Origin: Pseudo-nitzschia pungens
Taxonomy: Eukaryota > Bacillariophyta > Bacillariophyceae > Bacillariales > Bacillariaceae
Direction of reading: 5' to 3'
Length of the DNA stretch: 64,000 nt
Assembly: GCA_037355855.1 (NCBI GenBank)
Contig: CM074764.1
Location: 3,844,001-3,908,000, forward strand
Numbering within the stretch: the first letter of the stretch is position 1; every line of letters starts with the position of its first letter. Made by a program: the position numbers and the translations under genes. Below, piece after piece: positions 51,021 through 63,455 of the stretch. The notes below the pieces were generated by a model, which ran no database searches, was not told where the DNA came from, and saw nothing but the letters and a program-made list of their open reading frames with translations.

Positions 51021-54000
51021 ATGTCCTTCGCTACCGACCTATCCGTCAACACCAACGAAACACACCACTTCTCTTTCACCCAGGCGATTACAGGAGCAAT
51101 CAAATGGTTGTTTACACCTAAACCTCAATCCATGAGTACTGAAGAGACCCTACGGGACAAGATCACGAAACTAGAGAAGAAACTCGAAAAGAAAGAAGAA
51201 CGCGAAGGGTTTCAGACACTTCGTGTAGGAGATGTGAAGACATTCGACGGATGTCAATCGAACTGGGTCAAATGGAAAGCTGAAGCGGAGAGTGTGTTAT
51301 ACGGTACTGGGTTCAAAAAGGTTATGAACAGCAGAGAGGAAGCCGACAAGGATCCAAACCGCAACCACGTCTTATACTCCACCATCGCAGCGGCCACATG
51401 CAACGGGCGGGCATATTCGCAGGTTAATCAATACCGAGATGAGACGGATGGACATGGTGCATGGAACGAACTCCTTAATTGGTACGACTCCAAATCCCAG
51501 CAAGAATCCCATGCTGAGACACTCCGTCTGAAGCTTTCGAACGTCAAATTGTATGAAGGCGGTGACATTGCAGATTATATCAACCGTTTTGAGTTGATTT
51601 ACTACGAGCTCCACCGTATCCCAAATTTCGGCATTCGAGAATGTGAAGCCAAGAGCCTCTTCATCCAGAATATCCACGACTCCTCTCTGGATTACACAAC
51701 CAACAGCATGGTGGAACACCAGTCCACTCTGACCCTGAAAGACCTTGTCCTGAAACTCCGTAAGCAAGAACAAGCGAATATTCGGAAAGGGATTGCTCGT
51801 CGTGCTGAAGCCAAACGCCGCCAAGAATTGGCATTCCAGCTCCAGTACGAGGGAAAGCGCCGGCGCATCGATGGACAAATGGGCCAAGGAACCCTCTCTT
51901 TGGGCGGCACTACACTTCATCCTAACATGCTTGGTATTCTCAGGATCCCCCCAGAGACGTGGAGAAATTTACAAGATTCTGAACGTACCTATGTCCTCAA
52001 ATATAACAACGCTGTCCGCCACAAGTCTCCACCAGATGAATTCCCCAGCCCTGTCAATGGTATCAAGATTGGAGAGCCGAAAGATGATGGCATGGGCAAT
52101 ACCGATGTTCCCCGACGCTTGTATGGCCGAGGTGGTGGCCGTCCGCGTTGTGTCCGTCGGGTCATGTTGGATTCTACGGTGTCAGTTGCTGAATCGCCCC
52201 AAGAGACAGGGGTCAAACTTCCACCACTTCCAGGACCTACGGTGACTGAGAAGGCATGGATTCGGGTTGGAGGAGAAACAGGATTGACCTCAGCAGTGAA
52301 ACCATTTATGTCCACTGATGTTATGGATGGACACCCAGTCGTGAGTGCAGTGACCAAAGCAACAGTTCCCGGGAGAGAAGACCCAGTCCTCTTATTGGTC
52401 CACTATGCAACTTTTATCACTGAAGACCGGGACAGCACTGAAGGAGAGTCTTTGTTAACATCCATGGATATGGGAGATCATGGTGTGAGAGTTGGAGTGC
52501 AACCTCAATATCCAGACTGTGGAATCAAAATCGGCACACAACGTTCCTACCCTTTTGGCATGATGAAGAGAAGGTGTTTTTTAAGCTGTCAAAACCAACA
52601 GAGGGTGACATGGAGTCTTTGGAGCTGTTTGAGTTGAATTCCCCAGCACCACCAGATCTCAGGGAATACCCTATGCTCAGACGCAAGAGGAATTTTCAAA
52701 AGTTCAGTTTCGCCCAACTTCCCATGCTGGAATTAAGGAAGAGAATGGCAATGCTACCTGAAAGAGTGGTGAAGAAAACGTTAGAGAATACAACCCAATT
52801 CTATACAGATTTGAAGAAGAGAACAGAGATATCCCCAGGAAACACTACAGAAAGCGTTTCAAAGCATTCCATTATACCAGACAGAATGAACCAGTTGCCA
52901 CTGACTATACCTTTTTCTCTGAAAAGACCAGCCAAGGCCATAATGGTGGTCAGTTTTTCTCTGGAGTGAAGTCCAAGAAGTGGTCTTTCCACCCACTCAA
53001 ACAAGTGTCCCAATGTACTACTGCCTTGAAGGATTATCTCAGAGAGCATGGTGCTCCAGATACAATGATCAGTGACAATGCGCAAGCAGAGACAGGCGTG
53101 AAGTGGAGTGAAGTGTTGCGGGAAGCTAGAGTTGCCACTAGATCCAGGACAAGCCAACCATATCACCAACACCAAAATCCGGCTGAACCCGAATGGGGGA
53201 GACTTAGCAAGATGATCTCCAACTGTCTGGCAATGTTCAAAGCTCCTAAATCCTTGGCTCATTGGTGTGCAAAATGGGTTTGCCAAGTGAATAATGTTTG
53301 TTCTCGTGCATCCTTGAATTGGAAAACCCCATCCGAAGTCTCACATGGATGGACCCCTGATATCTCACACCTGCGCTTCCATTTTTATGAGCCTATTTGG
53401 TATTACCAACCCCAGAACAAGACGCCAAAAGATAGCATGTTGAAGGGGAGATTCCTTGCTTTTGCAGATTCCTGTGGGGATGCCATGACGTATTATATCC
53501 TGACAGAACCAGATACTAAGAAGACCAAGCGCCAGATCCTCATGCGCTCAGTTGTCAGAACCAGGAGGGAGAATATTGGAACTGAAAAAGAAGTCCTCAA
53601 TGATGACCCCAACGTTGCCAGATTTGAACTGACTGTTGCTGAAAAGGAAAGGACTATCATTGAAAGCACTGACGAGGTCCCCATCTTGGTTTCAGGGGAA
53701 GAATTTGCAGCTGATCCAACTGGCATGGAACACTCTACGAGCACTTTGGAGGATTTCCTGCAACAGAATTTGGAAACCAAGGATGGTGACGTCCCAGAAG
53801 ATCTAGAAGACCAAGATGATTTGGATGATGATGCAACTGAAGAAGAGGATGCTGAACCTGACGAAGAAGAAGCCCTACCAAAAGATTTGGATTGCACCAA
53901 CAATGCAGAGTCTCACCTGGATATTCTTGAAAGTACTGACAAGAACTTGAGCAGTGAATTCAGAAAGATTCTAAATCACCATTGGCAAGAAGGGATGTTG

Positions 54001-56028
54001 ATTTTCAAGGCTCAGTTTGTCACCGATGTTGGAACTGTGGTGATGGACATCCCACTCACAGTTTTGCAAAAAGACCAACCAGTTGCTTGTGCCAAATACA
54101 TCAAGATGTACATTGTGGAAAACAGCAGCAGGCGTTCAAGTGGACCATTGGGTACGTGGGCTGATTCAATTTTGAAGGAAAACAGTAACATTATCCGACG
54201 AATGAGAAGAGTCCAGCCAAGACCACAAGAAAGAGCACGAGCACGTGTCAAACTCCCAAAGAAACTTCGACGCGCCATGCAGAATCCAAGTAAGAAAAAG
54301 AAAAGATTGTTATCCAGAAATCAACGACTTGCAGCAAAGAAGCAACGAGAGAAATTCGGCATCAAGATTCCAAACACATACCAGCAGTGTGTGCAGTTTG
54401 ATCTGGAAGCTGGAAATAAGAAATGGCAAGAGAGCATTGACAAGGAAATGGAAAACTTGGAGAGATTGGAGTGTTTCAAATTTCATGACCCGGCAACAGA
54501 ATTCCCAGAATCCGAAGGATGGCAAGAAGTCAAGCTCAAAATGATCTGGGATGTAAAGAGTGAAGACCGAAGATACAAATCACGTTTAGTTGCAGGAGGG
54601 CATTTGGTTGACTCCAGCCATGTCAACACTTATTCCAGCCAAGTGGACAGTCTCTCTGTATTCCTATTATTCCTAATTGCGCAGCACCAGAAGCTTGATT
54701 TAATGACAGCAGATGTGGGGAATGCATTTCCTACCGCCCCTAACCAAGAAAAGGTATGGTGTTGGGCAGATGATGTTTTTGGCAAAAACAAGGGTTGCAA
54801 GGTTGAAGTACAACGCGCTTTGTATGGTCTTGCTGGAAGCAGCAGAGCGTACATGGATTTCTTTGCTGATACACTTGCAGGTTTAGGGTTCAGACCATCG
54901 CGCGCAGATCCTGATTTATGGATGCGCCCAGAGCCTGAAGGGGAAGGGTATTGTTACATTGTAACTCATGTGGATGATTTGATTGTTGTTGCAAAGAAAC
55001 CTGAGAACTGGATCGCACTCATTGAACAAGAATTTGCCCTGAGAAATATTGAAGAAAAGCCACAGTACTATCTTGGAACAAGTGTGAGACAAATCAAGGA
55101 TGGCAGGATTCTTCTCAATTCGGGATCTTACATCACAGAAGTTCTAAGGAAGTATGAAATCAAGCATGGACTCACCCTGCACCCAAACCATGTCCCCATG
55201 CATCCAGATTGCAGACCAGAACTGGATACATCCAAATTCCTGGATGTAACGGAGCACAAGGAATTTCAACATATCATAGGTTTGTGCCAATGGGTGGTGT
55301 TGACCGGGAGAATTGATATCACGTATGCAGTATCTTCCTTATCCAGATTTTCAGCGAGTCCCAGAAAGAATCACCTTGAAATGGCAAGATATATACTTGG
55401 ATATCTCAAGAAGTATAAAAACAAAGGCCTAGTCGTGGATCCAAGACCCCCAAGAACTACAACAAATGAAGAACCAACAAGGATGGAGGATTTCACTCAC
55501 CAATATAAGTATTACAAGGAAGAGCTTGATCCTATGTTCCCAATTGCAAAGGTAAAAGAATTGCAGATTACAATCTTTTGTGACAGTGATCATGCACATG
55601 ATTTGGTGACAGGCAGAAGCATTACAGGACTTATTGCATTTGTTGGATCCACACCGGTGTACTGGAAATCCAAACGCCAGACCTCAGTTCACACCAGTAC
55701 CTTCGGTGCAGAGTTTACAGCCTTGAAGGATGCTGTGGCTTTGGCAATCAGATTGAGATACCATTTGAGATCCATGGGAGTTTCCATCACCAAGCCAGCA
55801 GATATTTATGTGGACAACAAGAGTGTGGTGCTGAATTCAACTAATCCTGCAAGCTCCTTGAATAAGAAATCAATTGCTTTGGCATACCACTTTGTGCGCG
55901 AGAACCAAGCAGGAAAGGTCATCTCTGTCAACCACATCAGATCCCAAGATAACTATGCAGACATCCTCACCAAGCCTTTGGGACAAACAGCCTTCCACAG
56001 TCTCGTCAATGAATTCATGACCAAATAA
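51021..56028 (+). pseudogene. gag-pol: Cop-2 gag-pol: in-frame deletion plus two frameshifts
   Basis: The frame from ATG 51021 is near-identical to Cop-1 to LPPLPGP. There an in-frame deletion removes about 125 residues, including the Gln-rich linker and the IALMDSGGG putative protease site. The breakpoint (~52237) has gacc microhomology. A 2-bp insertion near 52538 (cggcacacaac versus cggcacaac) shifts the frame, and a 1-bp loss near 52809 shifts it again. From there to 56028 the integrase, RT (HVDDL) and RNase H sequence is open but in a different register from Gag. It therefore cannot make a full polyprotein itself. Confidence 0.93.
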
Positions 56029-56144
56029 GATAAGTGCAAAAAGAATTATATAAGAAAAACATTTTAATCATGAAACAGTAATATGTGCCTCAGCCATTCT
56101 ATGTTCCCCATTTCTAGAATCCTTACAGCACATATTAAGGAGGG

Positions 56145-56548
56145 AACAACACAGAACAAGGTTGTTAAGTAATAAGAAACAGAAAGTGAGCGCAACAGTA
56201 CCGCGCGTAGAAACAGACAGTGAGCGCAACAGTAACGCGCGTAGAAACAGACAGTGAGTGCAACAGTATCGCGCGTAGAAACAGACAGTGAGCGCAACAG
56301 TATCGCGCGTAGAAACAGAAAGAAGTCGTGCAACAGTATCGCACGCACATACAAAGCGCGCCCAGAAGTGCGCAAGATATTGAAGTATCCAAAGAACACA
56401 GTTGAAGTATTAACTGAAGAAGATAAAGAATCGAGCAACATACAGAGAAACATACAATTATCGAGAGTTATCATGTAAAAGAGAGAAAACACATGATTCG
56501 ATAGATAGAACAATAAGAGCTCATAATTTCCAGTTATACCACTTGTCA
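56145..56548 (+). repeat. Cop-2 3' LTR
   Basis: 404 bp with four full 34-bp units plus a degenerate one, the longest of the four copia LTRs. The outer end reads CACTTGTCA. Confidence 0.92.
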
Positions 56549-56938
56549 GTCAGCATCAGCAATAGTGATGGCAATGAGGAGGACAGCAGCAATAGTGATG
56601 GCAATGAGGACAGCAGTGATAGTGGTAGCAATGAGGACAGAAGCAAAATTGGTGAAGAGCAGCAGGCAACCAAAGATTTTGAAGCAAAGAAACAGGAGGA
56701 AGACGAGTCAAAAGCCAAAGAAGATTTTGAAGCAAAGAAACAGGAGGAACCATTCAACAAAAAGAAGCAACCGGAAGAGCCACCAGAAGAGCCGCCAAAG
56801 CCTATTCGGACATCTAGACGCCAAAGAAAGAAGCCACCGGAAGAACCACCACAGCCCTATGATACACTTCCAAAGCAGAAGTCACCGGAAGAACCACCAA
56901 TGATGGAACCAAAACAAGATTTGGTGCCTGCTTACTAG

Positions 56939-58267
56939 ACGATCCAACCGACGGCGGAAGAAGAAGGAATTTTATTGAAAACCGGTCATCAGCCACAGCA
57001 AGAGTAGCAAGTTGTTTGCTGACAGTTCGAAAGGAGACAGTTTTGATGGATGTTTCCTATTGCAATACATCAGAACAAAGTTGTCTTGTACTAAAGTCCC
57101 TCTGGGAGTGACGAATCAGAGTGAGGAGTATGTCGGTGTTTGCTTTTGGGTCAAATATAACACGACGAGCGCGTGTCAAAAAAATTCAATCCGATTGTCT
57201 CAAAGCTGCTGCTGCCGGTCCATTACTTCCACCACCAAGCTCACCAAACAACCTAAATTCATCAAATAAATAATAGACATTCATATACACTCCTGGAGTC
57301 ATATTGGGCAACTTCGAATCTGAACCTTAATGGCAACCAAAAAAATTGACAAGGCTGTCAATTGTCATACCGGTAAGGTAAGATTACTAAACGTGTACCA
57401 ACCAAGAAAAAAATTGGCGCTCCCGTCTCTCTCTCCCAAAACGATGCTGAGTGAATCCCCAACCAATTGAATTTTAAAATCTTATTGTGTCAAAATCAAT
57501 GAAATACAAGTAAGGTTACGAATTAGACCAACCATAATTTCAACACGAATGGATCAGAAGCGGTGTTGATGAGAGGTCCTACCGTACATACCGGTAATAT
57601 CAGAATTGCAATAATAATCATCCAAGCAATCACAAGCCATCGCCAATCGGACGGCGCAACAAAAACACAAACGACACACAACGAGTTTGCTCCCACAATC
57701 CATTCATTGCTTGACTAATCTTACCGTACCAGCGCCTATTTCCTGCAATCAACAACAGTCTTTCCGAAATAGCTCCATCGTTATTTTTTATTGATACATA
57801 TCTTCATTCATTCATTCATTCATTCACTCAATCATCCATCCATCTCCGCAACCAGTGCTTATTTTCGCATGGGCCGATAGCACGATTTTCTGAGCACGGC
57901 AACACCACCGGTTGTTAGTGAGGGATTGGATTGGACTGGACTGGATTGGATTGGATTGGATTGGATTGGATTGGATTGGATTGGATTGGATTGGACATTG
58001 GACATTGGACATCGGACCAGCACCCACTCGCACCAGTCGCTCTCGATTGCCGATTGCGGACAGCGATTGAATCGCATCGCATCGCATCGCATCGCATCGC
58101 ATCGAATTGCATTGAATTGAATTGAATTGAATTGAATTGTGTTGTATCCTATCTTATCTTATCGCATTGCAATCTGTCACGACGCATCGATTCTCGGAAC
58201 GCATTGCGCAAACCAAAGCAAACCAACAACTGCTGCAGAAAGGACATCAATAATCACAACCACCAAA
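56939..58267. other. intergenic with pentanucleotide microsatellites; presumed Exportin-5 promoter
   Basis: No gene is supported in 56939-57780. An attc run lies at about 57804-57825, a ttgga run at about 57932-57995, a gcatc run at about 58074-58101, and an aattg run at about 58112-58140. These runs create overlapping open frames of low complexity that are not genes. The ATG of the next gene follows in the context ccaaaATGAAC. Confidence 0.6.
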
Positions 58268-61200
58268 ATGAACGCCGCGCAGCAAGAAACCATCCTCAGC
58301 GCCGTCGTCGTCTCGTCGAGTACCCACTGGGCCGGGCAACCCATCTCGTCCGAGGAACGGAGGCGGGCCTTTGCGGCCCTCCAGGAGTTTTCCACCGGCT
58401 TCGAAGGGCGCATCCCCCTCTGCCTGCAATGGCTCCGGCAGCCCCGCTTGGAAGTGGCCAACGGGACGATCGACTGCACCGTCTCGGTGCAGCTGTACGC
58501 CTGCGAGATTCTGGCGTCCTGCCTCAACGACAAGGCCCAAAAGTACGCATCGTGGCGGGAGTCGGACCGCCTCGAGCTGCGGCAGGCCGTGCTGGCGGCC
58601 GCGCAGCACCAGGCGGCGGCCCCGCTGGTGGTGGCAAAGAACAACAGCAGCAACACCGGCAACGCAAGTGACAACAACAACAACAACAACAACAACAATA
58701 TCAACAACACCGCCGATGCCTCCCGCTCGCTGCCGCTGGCCAACAAGCTGGCCAGCCTGTTGGCGGCGCTGGTGGTCCGGGACTTTCCGCAGCGATGGAC
58801 GACGTGCATCGGGGACCTCTTTGCCCGGTTGTGGTCCGAAACGGCACCGAGGGTGGGGAACCGCATGTGCCTGCAGATTCTCAAGCTGGTGGCGGAGGAC
58901 TGCACCGATTCCGATTTCAATTCCAAGGTGCGTGCGTGCGTGCGTGCTGTGTGTGTGTGGGTGTGTGTGTGCTGCATGTGTGTGTGTGTGCTGCAGTGAG
59001 TTGCGCCGTACCATATTCGCAACACATTCGTCTTTTTCATTTTTGGCGTTTCGTGCATTGCAATGAATTCCATGGATTGCGTGGCACGGTGTTGCCGCTG
59101 CAGCCTGCCATGGTCCAATCTCACGCTCGACACTCCTATCGCTTGCCACCTCGGATCTTTTGCTACGTCCCGTTCCCTCCTTCCCCCCCCCAAAAAAATA
59201 TCAACAATACACGATCCATTGGTACCGACTGACTGGCCTATGAATGTGATTCGATTCGATTCGATTCGATTCGATGCTGTTTGATGCTGTTTGATGCGGA
59301 TCGATTCGGTTCGGTTCGGTTCGGTTCGGTCCGGTTTCTTACTCAACACCGATCTGTACAGATATCCACCCAGCGCCGGAACGACATTCTGCTGGGCCTC
59401 AACGAGGTCTCGCACCAATTTTTGCCGCTCCTGTTCCGATCCCTGGAACACATCGTGACGCTGACGCAGGCCAGAACATCCATACACCAGATGCGGGTGT
59501 TTTTGCTGCAGAACCAGATGCGCGTGTCGACCATGACACAGGAGCAGAGCGCCGCCTACTGGGCCGAGGACGCCACCATCCGGGGAACCTCCCTCGTCAT
59601 CACCGACACCTTGCGGTGCGTCCGCATTTTTTGCCGCAGCATGCCCCTGGAGTGGATCACGAGCGCGCAGCACGATTTCACCTCGGCGCTCTTTCACCTC
59701 ATGCGAGAATCGACCGAACGCATCAACGTCCTGGCCGTAAATTGCCTGGAGCAGCTGGCGCTCCGGGGAAAACTCACCTACACGCAATGGACGCAGTGGG
59801 TACGGGACCTCCCCCAGGCCGTGGCGCTGGCCAACCAGCAAATGGCGCAGGAAACCGAGTACCTGCAGGTCCAGGAGGCCGCAATCACCGGGAGCCAAAC
59901 TCCCCCAGATGTGCCGGAACCACTCACGCGCCAATCCGAATACCACCGGGCACTGTCGAGAATGCTGGCCACCGTCGTGTCGTCGCACATTAGCCTCATC
60001 ACTCAGGACAAGGGCCTCCTGAAATCGTCGTCCGATAACAATAACAACAACAACAAGAAAAAGAACAAAAATTCCGACAGCCTGTCGGCGTACTTGCGGC
60101 TGCTGGTTGATCTGCTGCACCATCCCTCTGGCCGGGTCGTTGGCGAACAAATCAATCTATGGGTCGGCATGCTGAGGGATCCACAAATATCCAAATCCTC
60201 CAGCCTCCTGGATCCGCTAGTGGCGGACATACTCAACTGTTTCACCAACCACATGGTTAAGCTCGACTGGGACGACGTCGAGGACGAGAAACATCCGCAG
60301 AGCGACCTGATCAAGGCCAGCTGGGAAGACGAGGACGAATACGACAACTGGAGCCACGAATACAGGGCCAAGGCCAGCCTGTTGTTCAAGTACATTGGCA
60401 ACTGCCAGCCCCACATTGCGTCGTCCGTATTACTCACGAGGGTCCGGAACCTTATTGCCCAGCACGGGAACGGGGAGCCACTGAACCACCTCTGCCCGTC
60501 GAACCAACAAATCACGGACAAGAGCACCGCGTCCCGTCAGTTCGAGGGAATCGTTCATCCCATGGAGAACATTCTCAACGGACTCCCGGCCTGGTCACTG
60601 AACGCCGCGGGGAAGAGCAACAGCAGTGTTTCCGGATCCGCCAAGAAACAGGAGCACCTCAAACGAATCGAGGGTCAGATCCGCGCGCAGACCCAGGCGT
60701 CGATCTCGGAACTGGCCAGCGGCATCGTGACCTGGAATCCGTCCTATCTCTGGCTGAAGTTCCGGCGGGCCCAGCTGCTGGAATGCCTCAAGCACTACTG
60801 GATGCACGATCCGTCCACGCTATTGCAGGGGGTCAACTCCCTCCTCGAATACATCGGGGCACCGGACGAGTGGGGCGAGACCAGGATAGAGGCCGACGGA
60901 ACAAAGCGCCTGAGCGGGGAAACGGTCGGCTTTCGAAAGAAGAGCAGCATGTCGCTGGTCGGACTATCGAAAAAGGTCCCCAACCACCTGGTCCCGTGGC
61001 TGTCGGAACTTAGCAACGCGTCCCGGTCACTCCTGTCCCAGCCGGACCTGCTGCAGACCAACCGGATGAACCTCTACGAGTTCTTATCGGTGGTCGCCAC
61101 GGCGGTCGACGATCCCCTGCAGCGCGCCAATTTCATCGGCAGCGTCCTGGGGGACGCCCTGATGACGTTGCAGGCTCCCGAGACGCAGGAGGCCCTGTCG

Positions 61201-63455
61201 TCGGTGGACAACTTTGTGGCCGCTCTCGGAATCACCCAGGCCGGCAGCCATCCTTCCTCGGTCAATGATATTGCCAACGTCAAGACCGTGACGGACCGAT
61301 TCCAGCGCCTGTTTTCGGCCTTTAACGAGCTGCTGTCGGTCGGCAAGCGATGCCACGAGGCGACCAAGAAGCGCGCCAACGGAGGCATCCCCATCGCGGC
61401 CGCCAGCGGGGCGACCAATATTGGCATTCCCAAGGGAATGTCCGTGTCCGAGGCGGCGGAATCCATGAGATTTCCCGACGAGGGACCGGTCAGCATCAAT
61501 GACCTAGCGGTCGACGATCCGTTTGTTCCGCTGTGGCCACGAATCCTCCCCCACATGCTGCGCATGCTCAACATCATGTTCCGCCTGTGGCAGCCGTCAC
61601 AGCAGGCCGCTTTTTTGCGCAATCCGATCCAGCGGTACGTCCTGGCCATTTCGGACGACGACGCCTTTTTGTCCCGCAAGACGGACGGGAAAACGGGCGG
61701 GGTGTTTGGCGAGGGGGGGACCGCCGGGAGCATCATACCCGGAACGGACCGGAGGGATATGAACCTGGCACCGCGGTGGAGCGGCTGGTTGAACGAGATG
61801 CGGAACGGCATGTTCCAGATGCTGGGGTTGCTGGCCGGACAGAGGGTATTGTATGCTCCCGAGATTGCCGAGTTTTATCCCCAGCTAGTGGCCATCGTCA
61901 CCGATCCGGACAACCTTCGCGCCATGGAACACCGCCACTGTACTCAGTATTTGTAAGTCAGGTTGCATCGAGTGTCGTTGCACTAGCGACGGATCGTGGT
62001 TTGGCAAAACGAAAAGAGTTGGTCTTCCATACACCCGACCCGACCTGTCCTGACCCGATTTGATTCTATTTGATTTTATTTATTTTTTATTTTTTCTTGC
62101 TTTCTTTTACTTTCGTCTTATTTGGTCTGGTTTGGAACTATAGGAAGCAATTCATCGAGATTTTGCTGCTGAGTTGTCCGCCGCCGTTGTATGCCACACA
62201 TCTCAGTCCCATTATTGGTCCCGTGCTGGAGCACGTTCAGTATCGGTTGGAAAAAGCATGGGAGCCTCTCTTGCAGCCTGCCGTTCCGTTGTCGTGCAAA
62301 CCATTGTTCACATCCGACTGTGACGCCGCGGCAGTCATGGCAAGCCAAGGCGGGGAAGCTTGGTTTGCATCCTACTATGCTCGTTCCGGTTTGTTTGTCG
62401 GGGGACTTGATGCCGAAACGGCAGAATCGTCGGTCGAGAAGCACCGAGTGGAGGTCACACGAACCTACAGCGATGTCATCCAGTCGGCACTGGCGCTCAA
62501 GGGAGACTGGGCCCTGGTATTGGCCAATCTGGCCAAGGAAAGCGAAGCTACCAACTACCAGGGCAAGAAAGGACCTCCCACGTCCCGACTAATTGTTGCC
62601 GACGGTGGCTTGGTCAATGCCGATGGAACGCCTCGAAAGGAGAACCAATCGGCCCTGGATGCACGAAAGATGCAGCGCATACACGCTCTCAACCATTTCT
62701 TGCTGCTGGAAAGCGAGACCATTGCCGGCTATTTAACACTATCTATCATCCAATCGCTTTCTTACCCCGACACCTACACCCTTCGCCGCATCACCCGAAT
62801 TTGCCATCGAATCCTGGAAACCGTCGCCTGGCATCCGAATTATACGGACCTACTGGGCCGCCGCATGCTGGCCGCCATTACGAAAAACGTCGTCACCCAG
62901 CCCAAGTGGATGGTTGGCACCGAATGGGACGTGATCAATGTCTTTCGGGACATTTATTGCCGCCTTGTGCTGGGCCAGATGCTGCAAGTGGGCGGGCAGG
63001 GACCCGGCTTGCAACAGCCTCCGAGCGCCAATCGCTCCTCCGGTGCCGCGTACGAGCAGGCCAAGTCGGCGGAGCGACCCCTCCAGGGTGGAGGCATCCT
63101 GACAGCTCCCAGCGAGCTGCCCCACCAGTTGCTGAGCGGCCTTCCCGGGATCTCGGTGGGAATGATCCAGAAACTGGACCAAGACCTGCTGGCAAAGCGG
63201 TCCGCAAAGGCCCAGAAGGACACCATCCGGGATTTCTTGCGCGTGGCGGCCGACGGCTGGAAGGAAAATCAGCATCCCAACCACCAGAGCGTCCTCGACC
63301 GGGCCGTGGCGGAGGAATCCCTGCTGCACAACGCCAACAAATCGGCTGTGGTGGAAGACATTCCCGAAAAGCTGGTGCTGTCCAATCGCAAGTCCCGGGC
63401 GCAAAAGGCCGACGAGGAAAGCGTGGGAATGTCGGCCTTTTCGCTCACCCACTGA
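58268..63455 (+). CDS. XPO5: Exportin-5/HASTY-like nuclear export receptor, three exons, 1520 aa
   Basis: Exons are 58268-58927, 59362-61952 and 62144-63455. Intron 1 (434 nt) is AAG|GTGCGT...CTGTACAG; the acceptor could instead be 12 nt downstream. Intron 2 (191 nt) is TT|GTAAGT...CTATAG and restores the frame as QYLKQFIEILLLS. Exon 1 has the importin-beta/Xpo1-type N-terminus: helical repeats with LQLYACEILASCLND-like segments and LAALVVRDFPQRWTTCIGDL, the conserved exportin segment. Exon 2 continues helical repeats (DILLGLNEVSHQFLPLLFRS; VLAVNCLEQLALRGKL). Asn-rich linkers (~135-155 and inside exon 2) lengthen it beyond the ~1200 aa usual for XPO5. In plants and animals this family exports small-RNA precursors and other cargo with RanGTP. 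The exact paralogue is inferred from overall architecture. Confidence 0.72.
58928..59361 (+). other. intron 1 of the Exportin-5-like gene
   Basis: 434 nt with tgcg/gtgt microsatellites near the donor and attcg and ggttc pentanucleotide runs before the acceptor. Phase 0. Confidence 0.65.
61953..62143 (+). other. intron 2 of the Exportin-5-like gene
   Basis: 191 nt, GTAAGT donor, T-rich tract, CTATAG acceptor. It splits a TTG Leu codon after its second base. Confidence 0.82.

Larger units (their letters stand above)
50435..56548 (+). mobile_element. Cop-2: Ty1/copia element, defective
   Basis: 6,114 bp with GTCAG duplication at 50430-50434 and 56549-56553. The LTRs are 50435-50804 (370 bp) and 56145-56548 (404 bp). 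It is almost identical to Cop-1 but has an internal deletion of roughly 375 bp and two frameshifts in gag-pol. It shares the tRNA-Asn-type primer site (50805-50818) and the purine tract (56137-56144). Confidence 0.95.
49003..56938 (+). pseudogene. DDE-type transposase-like gene, 5' truncated, frameshifted, split by Cop-2
   Basis: Coding parts are 49003-50434 and 56554-56938. There is no ATG; the frame opens mid-domain. RRVMLKADSSGPG and NGTELVQEMDQLFAF resemble the two C-terminal acidic motifs of a DDE superfamily endonuclease as found in eukaryotic transposons. WIAFGGKLELKDG and RAAEKVGY follow. Coding continuity changes frame near 49430 and again near 50310, so two indels are present. The middle is Lys/Glu-rich and helical. 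The end is an Asp/Ser run, a coiled Lys/Glu segment and a Pro/Glu-rich tail ending LVPAY. Cop-2 landed in the Asp/Ser run; excising it with one GTCAG copy rejoins that run in frame. The transposase assignment rests on motif spacing and is tentative. Confidence 0.55.

Noticed and set aside
57824..58125. Overlapping frames rich in Ile-Gln-Ser-Asn-Pro or Asp-Trp-Ile-Gly
   Set aside because: Translations of pentanucleotide microsatellites.
58177..60150. 657-aa minus frame opposite exons 1-2 of the exportin gene
   Set aside because: Antisense shadow; the sense strand has exportin-like helical repeats and consistent splice sites.
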